DNA from: DSM-111022 sp043424535
Lineage (GTDB): Bacteria > Bacillota > Bacilli > Lactobacillales > Aerococcaceae
Assembly (NCBI GenBank): GCA_043424535.1
Contig: JBHWOV010000104.1
Coordinates: 1 to 5,758 of the forward strand
Direction: 5' to 3'
DNA length: 5,758 bases
This document shows, one piece after another, positions 1-5,758 of this stretch (position 1 is its first letter; each line of letters starts with the position of its first letter). A program made the translations under genes and the position numbers. Under the pieces are notes generated by a model. The model ran no database searches. It saw only the letters and a list, made by a program, of their open reading frames with translations, and was not told the DNA's origin.

Positions 1-1
1 T

Positions 2-1732
2 ATTTGGAAATATTTAAAAAATTATCCCATACCTTTAATTGTTATTTTTCTAAGTACGATTGTTAACTCAGCTTCCATTGTCGGTATGCCAACAATGTTA
101 GCAAAAATGATTGATAATGCAATCATTCCTGGAGAATTAAACAAGATGTGGCCTTATATTGGAGCCATGGCAGGATTTGTCATCGTAGGATTTCTAGGAA
201 GAGCCGTACGGATGTATATGACAAGTAAAGTTGTTAACAGTATGGTGATGGATATGCGAAATGTCTCTTATGGTAAAATGATGCATTTATCTCATCATGA
301 ATTTCAAGAAATGGGAGTGCCCTCATTAACGACGCGTATTACAACCGATGCATTTATTCTTTTACAATTTACGGAAATGTTCTTGCGTCAGGGCCTGATT
401 GCCCCAATCATGCTTATCATGAGTTTGACACTGATTGTTTCTATTGCACCAGAATTAGGTTGGCGTATTGCACCAACAATTCCAGTGATGATTATTCTGG
501 TTGCGGTGATTGCTTACTTTTCTAAACCGCTGTCAGAAAAACAACAGCGTTTATTAGATTCAATTAACCGCATTATGCGAGAATCAATTACTGGTTTACG
601 AGTAATCCGCGCATTTAATCGTCAACCATTTTGGAATGATCGTTTTGAATCCGTAAACGAACCTTATCGGAAAACGTCTACCAATCTACAAAAATTAATG
701 GCATTAACACCGGCTATTTTTTCATTAATATTAAATATAACAATTATTGCCTTAATATGGTTTGGTGCGAATATGATCGATATGGGAACTTTACAGGTTG
801 GAGATTTAGTAGCCTTTATTGAATATGTATTCCATGGATTATTCTCTCTGATGGTGTTTGCAGGCGTGTTTATGATGTATCCAAGAGCATCAGTGTCAGC
901 GAGACGTCTTCAAGAAGTGGAAGAAGAAATCATCTCAGTACAAGAACCAGAATCTCCAGTGCGCAATGTGCCACATGAAGGAACATTGGAATTCCGAAAT
1001 GTTGACTTTATGTATCCGGATGCGACTGAACCAGTATTACAAGATATTTCATTTGTCACTCGTCCCGGAGAAACAACCGCATTTATCGGTTCCACTGGTT
1101 CTGGTAAATCAACGATTGTAAAATTGATACCACGATTCTATGATGTCACTTCTGGAGAAATCTTATTAAATGGCATTAATATTAAAGATTATGAATTGAA
1201 TGATTTGCGTAGTCGTATCGGCTTTACACCGCAGAAAGCCTTGCTATTCAAAGGTAAAATCAGTGATAATCTTCGTTATGGTAAATTTGATGCAGATATG
1301 CAAGATATGCTTCGCGCAACCAATATTTCACAAGCAAAAGAATTTATTGGCCGTTTACCAGAAGAATTTGAAACAGATTTAGCCGAAGGGGGAACAAATC
1401 TTTCTGGTGGTCAAAAACAACGTTTATCAATTGCACGGTCGATTATTGAAGACCGCGAGATCTATATCTTTGATGATTCATTCTCTGCATTGGATTATAA
1501 AACAGATGCGAAAGTTCGTGCAGCATTGCATGAACAAACGAAAGATGCGTCAACGATTATTGTTGCTCAACGTGTGGGGACCATTATGCAAGCTGATCAG
1601 ATTATTGTATTAGATCAAGGACAAATCTCTGCGATTGGTACGCATGAAGAGCTATTGAAGACTTCAGAAATCTATTACGATATCGCATCATCACAATTGA
1701 GTGAGGAGGAATTAAACATTGACTCAGAGTAA
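2..1732 (+). CDS. Heterodimeric multidrug-type ABC exporter, subunit 1 (degenerate-site half), 5'-truncated by window edge
   Basis: This is one half of a membrane ABC exporter (TM domain fused to NBD), probably exporting drugs or other amphipathic compounds; the substrate cannot be read from sequence. The frame is open from base 2, and its first visible residues (IWKYLKNYP, then a hydrophobic segment) form the usual first TM helix. The ATG at 86 is therefore internal, and the true start lies just left of the window. In visible-fragment numbering (576 residues), TM helices fall near 11-33, 51-75, 131-149, 155-173, 236-258 and 270-293. The NBD follows: A-loop Tyr338, Walker A GSTGSGKST 363-371, Q-loop Gln411, signature LSGGQ 467-471, Walker B ending IFDD with Asp492 where Glu is usual, and Gln523 where the H-loop His is usual. 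About 577-580 residues is normal for EfrA/LmrC/BmrC-type subunits. The gene overlaps the next by 14 nt. Family assignment is very secure; the particular orthologue is not. Confidence 0.95.
   Translation: MWKYLKNYPIPLIVIFLSTIVNSASIVGMPTMLAKMIDNAIIPGELNKMWPYIGAMAGFVIVGFLGRAVRMYMTSKVVNSMVMDMRNVSYGKMMHLSHHEFQEMGVPSLTTRITTDAFILLQFTEMFLRQGLIAPIMLIMSLTLIVSIAPELGWRIAPTIPVMIILVAVIAYFSKPLSEKQQRLLDSINRIMRESITGLRVIRAFNRQPFWNDRFESVNEPYRKTSTNLQKLMALTPAIFSLILNITIIALIWFGANMIDMGTLQVGDLVAFIEYVFHGLFSLMVFAGVFMMYPRASVSARRLQEVEEEIISVQEPESPVRNVPHEGTLEFRNVDFMYPDATEPVLQDISFVTRPGETTAFIGSTGSGKSTIVKLIPRFYDVTSGEILLNGINIKDYELNDLRSRIGFTPQKALLFKGKISDNLRYGKFDADMQDMLRATNISQAKEFIGRLPEEFETDLAEGGTNLSGGQKQRLSIARSIIEDREIYIFDDSFSALDYKTDAKVRAALHEQTKDASTIIVAQRVGTIMQADQIIVLDQGQISAIGTHEELLKTSEIYYDIASSQLSEEELNIDSE
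1703..1710 (+). promoter_or_regulatory. Ribosome binding site selecting the TTG start of ABC subunit 2
   Basis: GAGGAGGA lies 8 nt before the TTG at 1719, inside the last codons of subunit 1. It is almost fully complementary to the 16S 3' end, which supports the non-ATG start over the first downstream ATG (codon 16). The position within the upstream frame suggests translational coupling of the two subunits. Confidence 0.85.
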
Positions 1733-3521
1733 TTCATATTTATTGAAAAGAATCTGGCAGTATATGTCACCTTACAAAATGAAATTTATATTTGCCATGA
1801 TTGCCACTGTTCTAGCAATGGTGTCATCTGCGATTGAACCATTTGTATTTGGTTTAGCAATTACAGAACTAACGAATAATGTGATGGCCATCGCACAAGA
1901 TGTACCTGGCGCAGCTATTAATTATGCTTATATTCGCAATGTCTTAATTTTCTATTTTATACGCGGTATGTTTTATCATGTTGGAACTTATGCCAGTCAA
2001 GCTTTTATGGCAGATGTTGTTCAATCATCAATTTTTGATTTGCGTCAAGATTTAGCGAATAAAGTTCACTTGCTACCAGTATCATATTTTGATAGTGAAG
2101 AAACAGGGGATATTTTAGCTAAAATGACCAATGATGTCGATGCAATCTCCAATGCCATGCAACAAACTTTTATCCAAGTATTGAATGGCGTGTTAGGAAT
2201 TTTATTTGCCTTGATTATGTTATTTGCTATTCATTGGCAAATGGCATTGTTAATTATTTTAATGATCCCACTTTCAGGTACAGTAGCCCGCTGGTTATCT
2301 CGTAAATCTCAACCTGCTTTTAATAAACAGTCTGATAGTTTAGGTCATTTATTTGGTTATACACAAGAACAACTGTCAGGATTTACAGAAATTAAAGCAT
2401 ATGGAAAACAAGAATCATCGATTGAAGAATTCATCGAAAGAAATGAAAGATTACGTCAACATGGATTTAAAGCATCCTTTATTTCATCAATGATGATGCC
2501 AGTGATGGTTTTCATTGCGGACTCTGTTTATGTGCTGGCAGCGATTATTGGGACATTCGAAGTGTTTGCGGGGCGTCTATCCGTCGGTAATTTACAGGCA
2601 GTCGTGCAGTATGTAATGCAAGTAAATCAACCGGTTCAAATGTTGGCTCAATTAACTGGAATGGTGCAATCTGCTTTTGCTGCCGCGAATCGTGTGTTTA
2701 CACTTTTAGATGAACCAGAAGAACATCAACGACAAATAACCGATTCATTGCCAGAAGATGTCAAAGGAAGTGTTGTCTTCGAAAATGTACGCTTCGGTTA
2801 TGATAAAGAGAATCCATTGATGAAAGACATATCATTTACAGTCAATCCTGGTGAGATGGTCGCCATTGTCGGACCTACAGGAGCTGGAAAGACGACGCTT
2901 ATCAACTTATTGATGCGTTTCTATGACGTAGATTCCGGATCGATTCGTATTGACGGAGTAGATGTTAAGGATATTTCGCGAGAAACATTAAGAGAACATT
3001 TTGGTATGGTCTTGCAAGATGCATGGCTCTATACGGATACGATTATGGAAAATATTCGTTTCGGTGACTTAGATGCGAGTGATGCGGATGTTCTGCGCGC
3101 TTCGAAGACAGCTAATGTGGATCATTTCATTCAAACATTACCGAATGGTTACCAAATGGAAATCAATGAAGAAGCCAATAACGTATCATTAGGTCAAAAA
3201 CAATTAATGACGATTGCGCGTGCCGTTATTTCCGATCCAGATATTCTTATTTTGGATGAGGCGACATCGTCTGTTGATACACGATTAGAAAAATTAATTC
3301 AAAGTGCCATGGATAAAGTCATGGAAGGACGGACATCTTTTGTGATCGCTCACCGTCTATCGACAATTCGTAATGCCGATATGATTCTCGTAATGGATCA
3401 AGGTAATATTATTGAGCATGGGACACATGATGAATTGTTAGAACAAGGTGGCTTCTATGCCGACTTATATAACTCACAATTCAATGAAGATACCCCAGCT
3501 GAAATTCATATGGCTTATTAA
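1719..3521 (+). CDS. Heterodimeric multidrug-type ABC exporter, subunit 2 (catalytic-site half)
   Basis: This 600-residue TMD-NBD half-transporter is the partner of the preceding gene and acts in the cytoplasmic membrane. TM helices lie near 23-45, 72-95, 150-190 (two), 258-282 and 290-315. The coupling-helix region includes the stretch around FDSEETGDILAKMTNDVD (124-141), typical of EfrB/LmrD/BmrD-type subunits. NBD motifs are A-loop Tyr361, Walker A GPTGAGKTT 385-393, Q-loop Gln433, signature VSLGQ 489-493 (canonical LSGGQ), Walker B ILILDE with catalytic Glu514, D-loop 518-520 and H-loop His545. The catalytic Glu and His are intact while the signature is altered, the mirror image of subunit 1. 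The competent ATP site should therefore be this subunit's Walker motifs facing subunit 1's LSGGQ. Length fits EfrB/LmrD better than BmrD, which is longer. The start is TTG at 1719, chosen for its strong RBS and the 14-nt overlap. Drug export is inferred from family; other substrates are possible. Confidence 0.95.
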   Translation: MTQSNSYLLKRIWQYMSPYKMKFIFAMIATVLAMVSSAIEPFVFGLAITELTNNVMAIAQDVPGAAINYAYIRNVLIFYFIRGMFYHVGTYASQAFMADVVQSSIFDLRQDLANKVHLLPVSYFDSEETGDILAKMTNDVDAISNAMQQTFIQVLNGVLGILFALIMLFAIHWQMALLIILMIPLSGTVARWLSRKSQPAFNKQSDSLGHLFGYTQEQLSGFTEIKAYGKQESSIEEFIERNERLRQHGFKASFISSMMMPVMVFIADSVYVLAAIIGTFEVFAGRLSVGNLQAVVQYVMQVNQPVQMLAQLTGMVQSAFAAANRVFTLLDEPEEHQRQITDSLPEDVKGSVVFENVRFGYDKENPLMKDISFTVNPGEMVAIVGPTGAGKTTLINLLMRFYDVDSGSIRIDGVDVKDISRETLREHFGMVLQDAWLYTDTIMENIRFGDLDASDADVLRASKTANVDHFIQTLPNGYQMEINEEANNVSLGQKQLMTIARAVISDPDILILDEATSSVDTRLEKLIQSAMDKVMEGRTSFVIAHRLSTIRNADMILVMDQGNIIEHGTHDELLEQGGFYADLYNSQFNEDTPAEIHMAY

Positions 3522-3527
3522 AATCAT

Positions 3528-3563
3528 AGAACCTTTTAATATCATGTTAAAAGGTTCTTTTTT
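3528..3563 (+). terminator. Rho-independent terminator of the ABC exporter operon
   Basis: A perfect 12-bp inverted repeat (AGAACCTTTTAA at 3528-3539 and its complement at 3547-3558) encloses a 7-nt loop. It runs into six T residues at 3558-3563. It begins 6 nt after the stop codon of subunit 2 and ends the two-gene unit. Confidence 0.9.
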
Positions 3564-3574
3564 ATTGGTATTAT

Positions 3575-3602
3575 TTGCTTCAAATAGAGAGTATGGGATA
3601 AT
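3575..3602 (+). promoter_or_regulatory. Probable sigma-A-type extended -10 promoter for the PPK2 gene
   Basis: TTGCTT at 3575-3580 (weak -35) is followed after 16 nt by GATAAT at 3597-3602. A TG at 3594-3595, one base before the hexamer, gives the extended -10 form TGnGATAAT. It lies just after the upstream terminator and about 50 nt before the start codon, so the PPK2 gene is likely transcribed independently. It is called from motif match alone. Confidence 0.5.
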
Positions 3603-3637
3603 AAAAGAAAGCAGTTAAATAATAAGACAACTATATC

Positions 3638-3644
3638 AAAGGAG
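3638..3644 (+). promoter_or_regulatory. Ribosome binding site of the PPK2 gene
   Basis: AAAGGAG ends 7 nt before the ATG at 3652, which is standard spacing. It supports this start codon, and no upstream in-frame alternative with an RBS is seen. Confidence 0.8.
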
Positions 3645-3651
3645 CGATATA

Positions 3652-5118
3652 ATGAAATTACCAACAGGATCTCGTAAGAAAATCAGCGATTCATTATCTG
3701 ATACAAAACGATCTCATCTCGGTGAAACATTTGCGGCTTTACACCGTGAACTACAGGAGACAGAACAAAGTATGTTAGTGATCATCGATGGTTGGGAGTC
3801 GAGTGGGAAAGGATTTTTATTAAAGGACTTAACCCGTGAATTAGATCCGAAGCATTATGAAGTGGCTGTCTTTGATGCTGTGGATAGTCATGATTTGGGA
3901 TATCCTTATTTGCGACGCTTTATGCGACAAACACCTAAAGCAGGGCAAATCATGTTTTATGATCGATCTTTTTATTATGATTTAATGAATGACTATGATT
4001 GGGATAAAAGTCCAGAACACTTTAAGCATTTGATTGATGATATTCAGTTTATTGAACAGGCCTTACATGATGATGGTACACGTGTTGTGAAATTTTTCTT
4101 ACATCAAACCGAAGAAGAAATGCAAGAGAATATTCAAGAATTAGAAGCGGATGATTACCGACATGTGCGCTTATCAGAACGGGACTATTATCAATTAGAG
4201 AATTATGCGTCTTTTAAAGATCATTTCGAACGGATTATTAATGAAACAGATGAAATTCCGTGGCATATTTTATATACCAAAGGCAAGAAAAATCAATCTC
4301 GCCAAGCATTACAAATTTGTATTGATGAATTAACCGATGTATTGGAAAATGGCAATTCTATCAAGCCAGTGAAATTATCCTCTCTACCTTCTCAAGAAGA
4401 ACTGCCACTATCAACGCTCGATCTGACAAAAGAAATCAGTGACGAAGCATATGACGCACAATTAGATGATTTACAGGACCGGGCAGGTGAATTACTCTAT
4501 CAAGTTTATTTGGAAGGAAAATCATTGATTATCGCTTATGAAGGGACAGATGCGGCTGGTAAGGGAGGAAATATTGAACGCTTAACAAGGCAAATGGATC
4601 CTAGAGGTTATGATGTTGCGACTGTTTCTGCGCCAGATAAAACAGAATTATCTCATCATTATTTGTGGCGTTTTTACCGAGACTTTCCATCGAGAGGACG
4701 CATGACGATTTTCGACCGTTCTTGGTATGGCCGTGTTTTGGTTGAGCGAGTTGAATCACTGACACCGGAAAAACGTTGGCAGGCGGCTTATGACGAAATC
4801 AATCAAATGGAACATAATTTAGTTCATCAAGGCATTTTGGTTCTAAAATATTTCATTGCGATTGATAAAGAAGAACAATTAGAGCGATTTAAAGCACGAG
4901 CTGAAGACCCGCAAAAACAACACAAATTAACAGATGAAGATTGGCGAAATCATGAGAAGTTTGATGATTATGTAACTGCGATGAATGAAATGTTGGTGCG
5001 TACATCTACTACAGATGCACCATGGCTCGTCGTCTCAGGAACTAATAAAAAATATGCACGTATAACCGTCTTAAAAGATTTCATCCAAAGACTTGAAGCA
5101 TATTTGGAATATGAATAA
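3652..5118 (+). CDS. pap: Polyphosphate:AMP phosphotransferase (tandem-domain, class II PPK2)
   Basis: This cytoplasmic enzyme is predicted to transfer phosphate from inorganic polyphosphate to AMP, giving ADP. The 488-residue length and two tandem PPK2 P-loop domains match the class II (Pap) architecture known from Acinetobacter and Pseudomonas PA3455. The C-terminal domain (about 265-485) is canonical: Walker A GTDAAGKGG 298-306, a DPRGY segment at 316-320, and the Walker B/lid block FDRSWYGRVLVER 354-366. The N-terminal domain (about 20-235) has the same layout with changes: GWESSGKG 47-54 (Lys53 kept, GxDAAGKG Asp replaced by Glu49) and FYDRSFYYD 102-110 (Asp104-Arg105 kept, SWYGR lost). 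The C half is therefore the likely catalytic one, with the N half structural or regulatory; this is inferred from residue conservation. The gene stands alone between two terminators with its own probable promoter. No ppk1 (polyphosphate-synthesising) gene is in view. AMP specificity comes from the family and was not tested. Confidence 0.9.
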   Translation: MKLPTGSRKKISDSLSDTKRSHLGETFAALHRELQETEQSMLVIIDGWESSGKGFLLKDLTRELDPKHYEVAVFDAVDSHDLGYPYLRRFMRQTPKAGQIMFYDRSFYYDLMNDYDWDKSPEHFKHLIDDIQFIEQALHDDGTRVVKFFLHQTEEEMQENIQELEADDYRHVRLSERDYYQLENYASFKDHFERIINETDEIPWHILYTKGKKNQSRQALQICIDELTDVLENGNSIKPVKLSSLPSQEELPLSTLDLTKEISDEAYDAQLDDLQDRAGELLYQVYLEGKSLIIAYEGTDAAGKGGNIERLTRQMDPRGYDVATVSAPDKTELSHHYLWRFYRDFPSRGRMTIFDRSWYGRVLVERVESLTPEKRWQAAYDEINQMEHNLVHQGILVLKYFIAIDKEEQLERFKARAEDPQKQHKLTDEDWRNHEKFDDYVTAMNEMLVRTSTTDAPWLVVSGTNKKYARITVLKDFIQRLEAYLEYE

Positions 5119-5131
5119 ATTTAAGAAATAT

Positions 5132-5175
5132 AAAATCCAGATGATGTCCGATAGATAAACATCATCTGGATTTTT
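5132..5175. terminator. Bidirectional terminator between convergent PPK2 and peroxidase genes
   Basis: A perfect 16-bp inverted repeat (arms 5132-5147 and 5159-5174, core ATCCAGATGATGT) surrounds an 11-nt loop. The plus strand ends in five T residues (5171-5175). On the minus strand the outer arm gives TTTT followed by an AT-rich tract. It sits 13 nt after the PPK2 stop and about 23 nt past the peroxidase stop, so it can serve both transcripts. Confidence 0.9.
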
Positions 5176-5197
5176 CTATTGCTTATATCTCAGAAGA

Positions 5198-5668
5198 CTA
5201 TAATAATGATTGAATTTCTGAACGAAGGTTTTCTGGTTGCGTTTTTGGACTAAATCGTTTGACGACATTGCCGTTTTTATCAATCAAAAACTTTGTAAAA
5301 TTCCATTCGATTGTTTTTCCAACGGGACCAGATTGTTCTTCTTTTAAGTATTGATAGAGTGGATGGGTATGCGGGCCATTCACTTTTATTTTTTCCATCA
5401 TTGGAAAAGTCACACCATAATTTTTTTGGCAAAAAGAGGCAATTTCTTCATCAGAGTCATATTCTTGTTTTAAAAATTGGCCACAAGGGAATCCAATAAT
5501 GACAAAATCTTGATCTTTAAATTCTTGAAAGAGTGCTTCTAATCCTTCAAATTGAGGTGCTAAACCACATTTACTAGCGGTGTTTACAATTAATGCCACT
5601 TTTCCTTTGAGAACATCTAAGTGAAAGTCATTTCCATCGATATCTTTGACAGTAAAATCATAAATCAT
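5198..5668 (-). CDS. Glutathione peroxidase family protein (Cys-type, probably thioredoxin-dependent hydroperoxidase)
   Basis: This 156-residue thioredoxin-fold peroxidase should reduce H2O2 or organic hydroperoxides in the cytosol; no signal peptide is seen. Landmarks: NTASKCG with peroxidatic Cys34 (Sec in some animal homologues), FPCGQFLKQE 60-69 with tetrad Gln68, Cys80 in the FCQKNYGVTFP block, KIKVNG 93-98, and WNFTKFLIDKNG 122-133 with tetrad Trp122 and Asn123. Cys80 aligns with the resolving cysteine of yeast Gpx3 (Cys82), so recycling by thioredoxin rather than glutathione is likely. Length is normal for bacterial members (often named gpo, bsaA or btuE). The motif normally read as FPCNQFGxQEPG is changed at several positions here (Gly63, Leu66, Tyr70, Asp71). 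The start ATG at 5668 has an RBS 7 nt upstream, and the stop is TAG. It is convergent with the PPK2 gene and has its own promoter. Confidence 0.95.
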   Translation of the reverse strand: MIYDFTVKDIDGNDFHLDVLKGKVALIVNTASKCGLAPQFEGLEALFQEFKDQDFVIIGFPCGQFLKQEYDSDEEIASFCQKNYGVTFPMMEKIKVNGPHTHPLYQYLKEEQSGPVGKTIEWNFTKFLIDKNGNVVKRFSPKTQPENLRSEIQSLL

Positions 5669-5675
5669 TTGATCA

Positions 5676-5683
5676 CTTCCTTT
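5676..5683 (-). promoter_or_regulatory. Ribosome binding site of the peroxidase gene
   Basis: Read on the minus strand, AAAGGAAG ends 7 nt before the ATG. It matches the anti-Shine-Dalgarno with one mismatch and supports the assigned start. Confidence 0.75.
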
Positions 5684-5697
5684 TATCTGTTGTTTTT

Positions 5698-5724
5698 ATT
5701 ATAGCGGATTCTTATTCTGGTTAA
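5698..5724 (-). promoter_or_regulatory. Probable promoter of the peroxidase gene
   Basis: On the minus strand a perfect TATAAT (5698-5703) lies about 30 nt before the start codon. The -35 is unclear: TTAACC (5719-5724, 15-nt spacer) and TTATTA (5722-5727, 18-nt spacer) are both imperfect. A perfect -10 with a weak -35 would fit a promoter helped by an activator, but that is speculation. The 90-nt upstream region to the window edge holds no gene. Confidence 0.55.
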
Positions 5725-5742
5725 TAATGGTTTGATTGCTTG

Positions 5743-5757
5743 TTAGTTTAACTAGTT
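5743..5757. repeat. Short overlapping palindromes upstream of the peroxidase promoter
   Basis: TAGTT-T-AACTA (5744-5754) is a perfect 5-bp inverted repeat around one central base. It overlaps a second perfect palindrome, AACTAGTT (5750-5757). The pair lies about 40 nt upstream of the -10, where an activator or repressor could bind. The elements are short and AT-rich, so chance is a real alternative, and the window ends immediately after them. Confidence 0.3.
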
Positions 5758-5758
5758 G

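Noticed and set aside
86..88. ATG at 86 as the start of ABC subunit 1
   Set aside because: The frame is open to base 2 and the upstream residues form the conserved first TM helix. There is no RBS before 86, so the gene is truncated by the window edge.
910..1095. Short antisense open frame inside ABC subunit 1
   Set aside because: It lies entirely opposite a conserved NBD region, has no RBS or recognisable protein features, and is a reading-frame shadow.
1438..1600. Subunit 1 as a decayed pseudogene because of its Asp and Gln substitutions
   Set aside because: The frame is intact, all other motifs are kept, and the substitutions match those of functional heterodimeric exporters.
1200..1613. 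Two short plus-strand open frames in another frame of the subunit 1 NBD
   Set aside because: They overlap highly conserved ATPase motifs, have no initiation signals, and their composition is unlike real proteins of this window.
3522..3651. Riboswitch or small RNA in the gap before the PPK2 gene
   Set aside because: The gap is explained by a terminator, a promoter and an RBS. The remaining leader of about 40 nt is too short and unstructured for a riboswitch.
3652..5118. Tandem PPK2 gene as a recent duplication or assembly artefact
   Set aside because: The two halves are strongly diverged in sequence, and the two-domain architecture is normal for class II PPK2 proteins.
5311..5499. Short plus-strand open frame opposite the peroxidase gene
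   Set aside because: It is antisense to the catalytic core of a clear GPX gene and has no RBS.
1..5758. A new defence, mobile or biosynthetic system
   Set aside because: All four genes belong to known families, units are separated by terminators, and no hypothetical genes, repeats or transfer signs are present.

Overview
The window is a low-GC stretch with strong Shine-Dalgarno sites (GGAGG-like) and mostly T/A-ending codons. It looks like a Firmicute, most plausibly of the Lactobacillales (Enterococcus/Carnobacterium/Aerococcus-like). That placement is inferred from protein flavour and base composition only. Four protein genes fill almost all of it. I see no RNA genes, insertion sequences, CRISPR arrays, phage genes or attachment sites.

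Region 1 (2-3563): two overlapping genes on the plus strand encode the halves of a heterodimeric type IV ABC exporter (6 TM + NBD each), of the EfrAB/EfrCD, LmrCD, BmrCD (YheI/YheH) kind. The first gene is cut by the left window edge and probably lacks only a few N-terminal codons. The second starts at a TTG, behind a near-perfect ribosome binding site that lies inside the end of the first gene. The ATPase motifs are complementary. Subunit 1 has the intact LSGGQ signature, but Asp replaces the catalytic Glu and Gln replaces the H-loop His. Subunit 2 has intact Walker B Glu and His, but its signature is VSLGQ. The dimer should therefore have one competent and one degenerate ATP site. A 12-bp stem terminator closes the unit.

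Region 2 (3575-5175): a monocistronic gene with its own probable extended -10 promoter encodes a 488-residue tandem PPK2-domain protein, a polyphosphate:AMP phosphotransferase (Pap, class II PPK2). Its C-terminal half has all the canonical motifs and its N-terminal half has altered ones.

Region 3 (5132-5758): a convergent minus-strand gene encodes a 156-residue cysteine-type glutathione peroxidase family protein, probably a thioredoxin-dependent hydroperoxide reductase. It has its own promoter and RBS near the right edge. A 16-bp perfect hairpin between the two convergent genes can terminate transcription from both sides.

The genes do not form one obvious pathway. Efflux, polyphosphate-driven nucleotide phosphorylation and peroxide detoxification are all stress-related, but each unit appears to be transcribed separately. 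I found no convincing new system here. The points worth a second look are variant residues within known families, plus one small symmetric element at the right edge.
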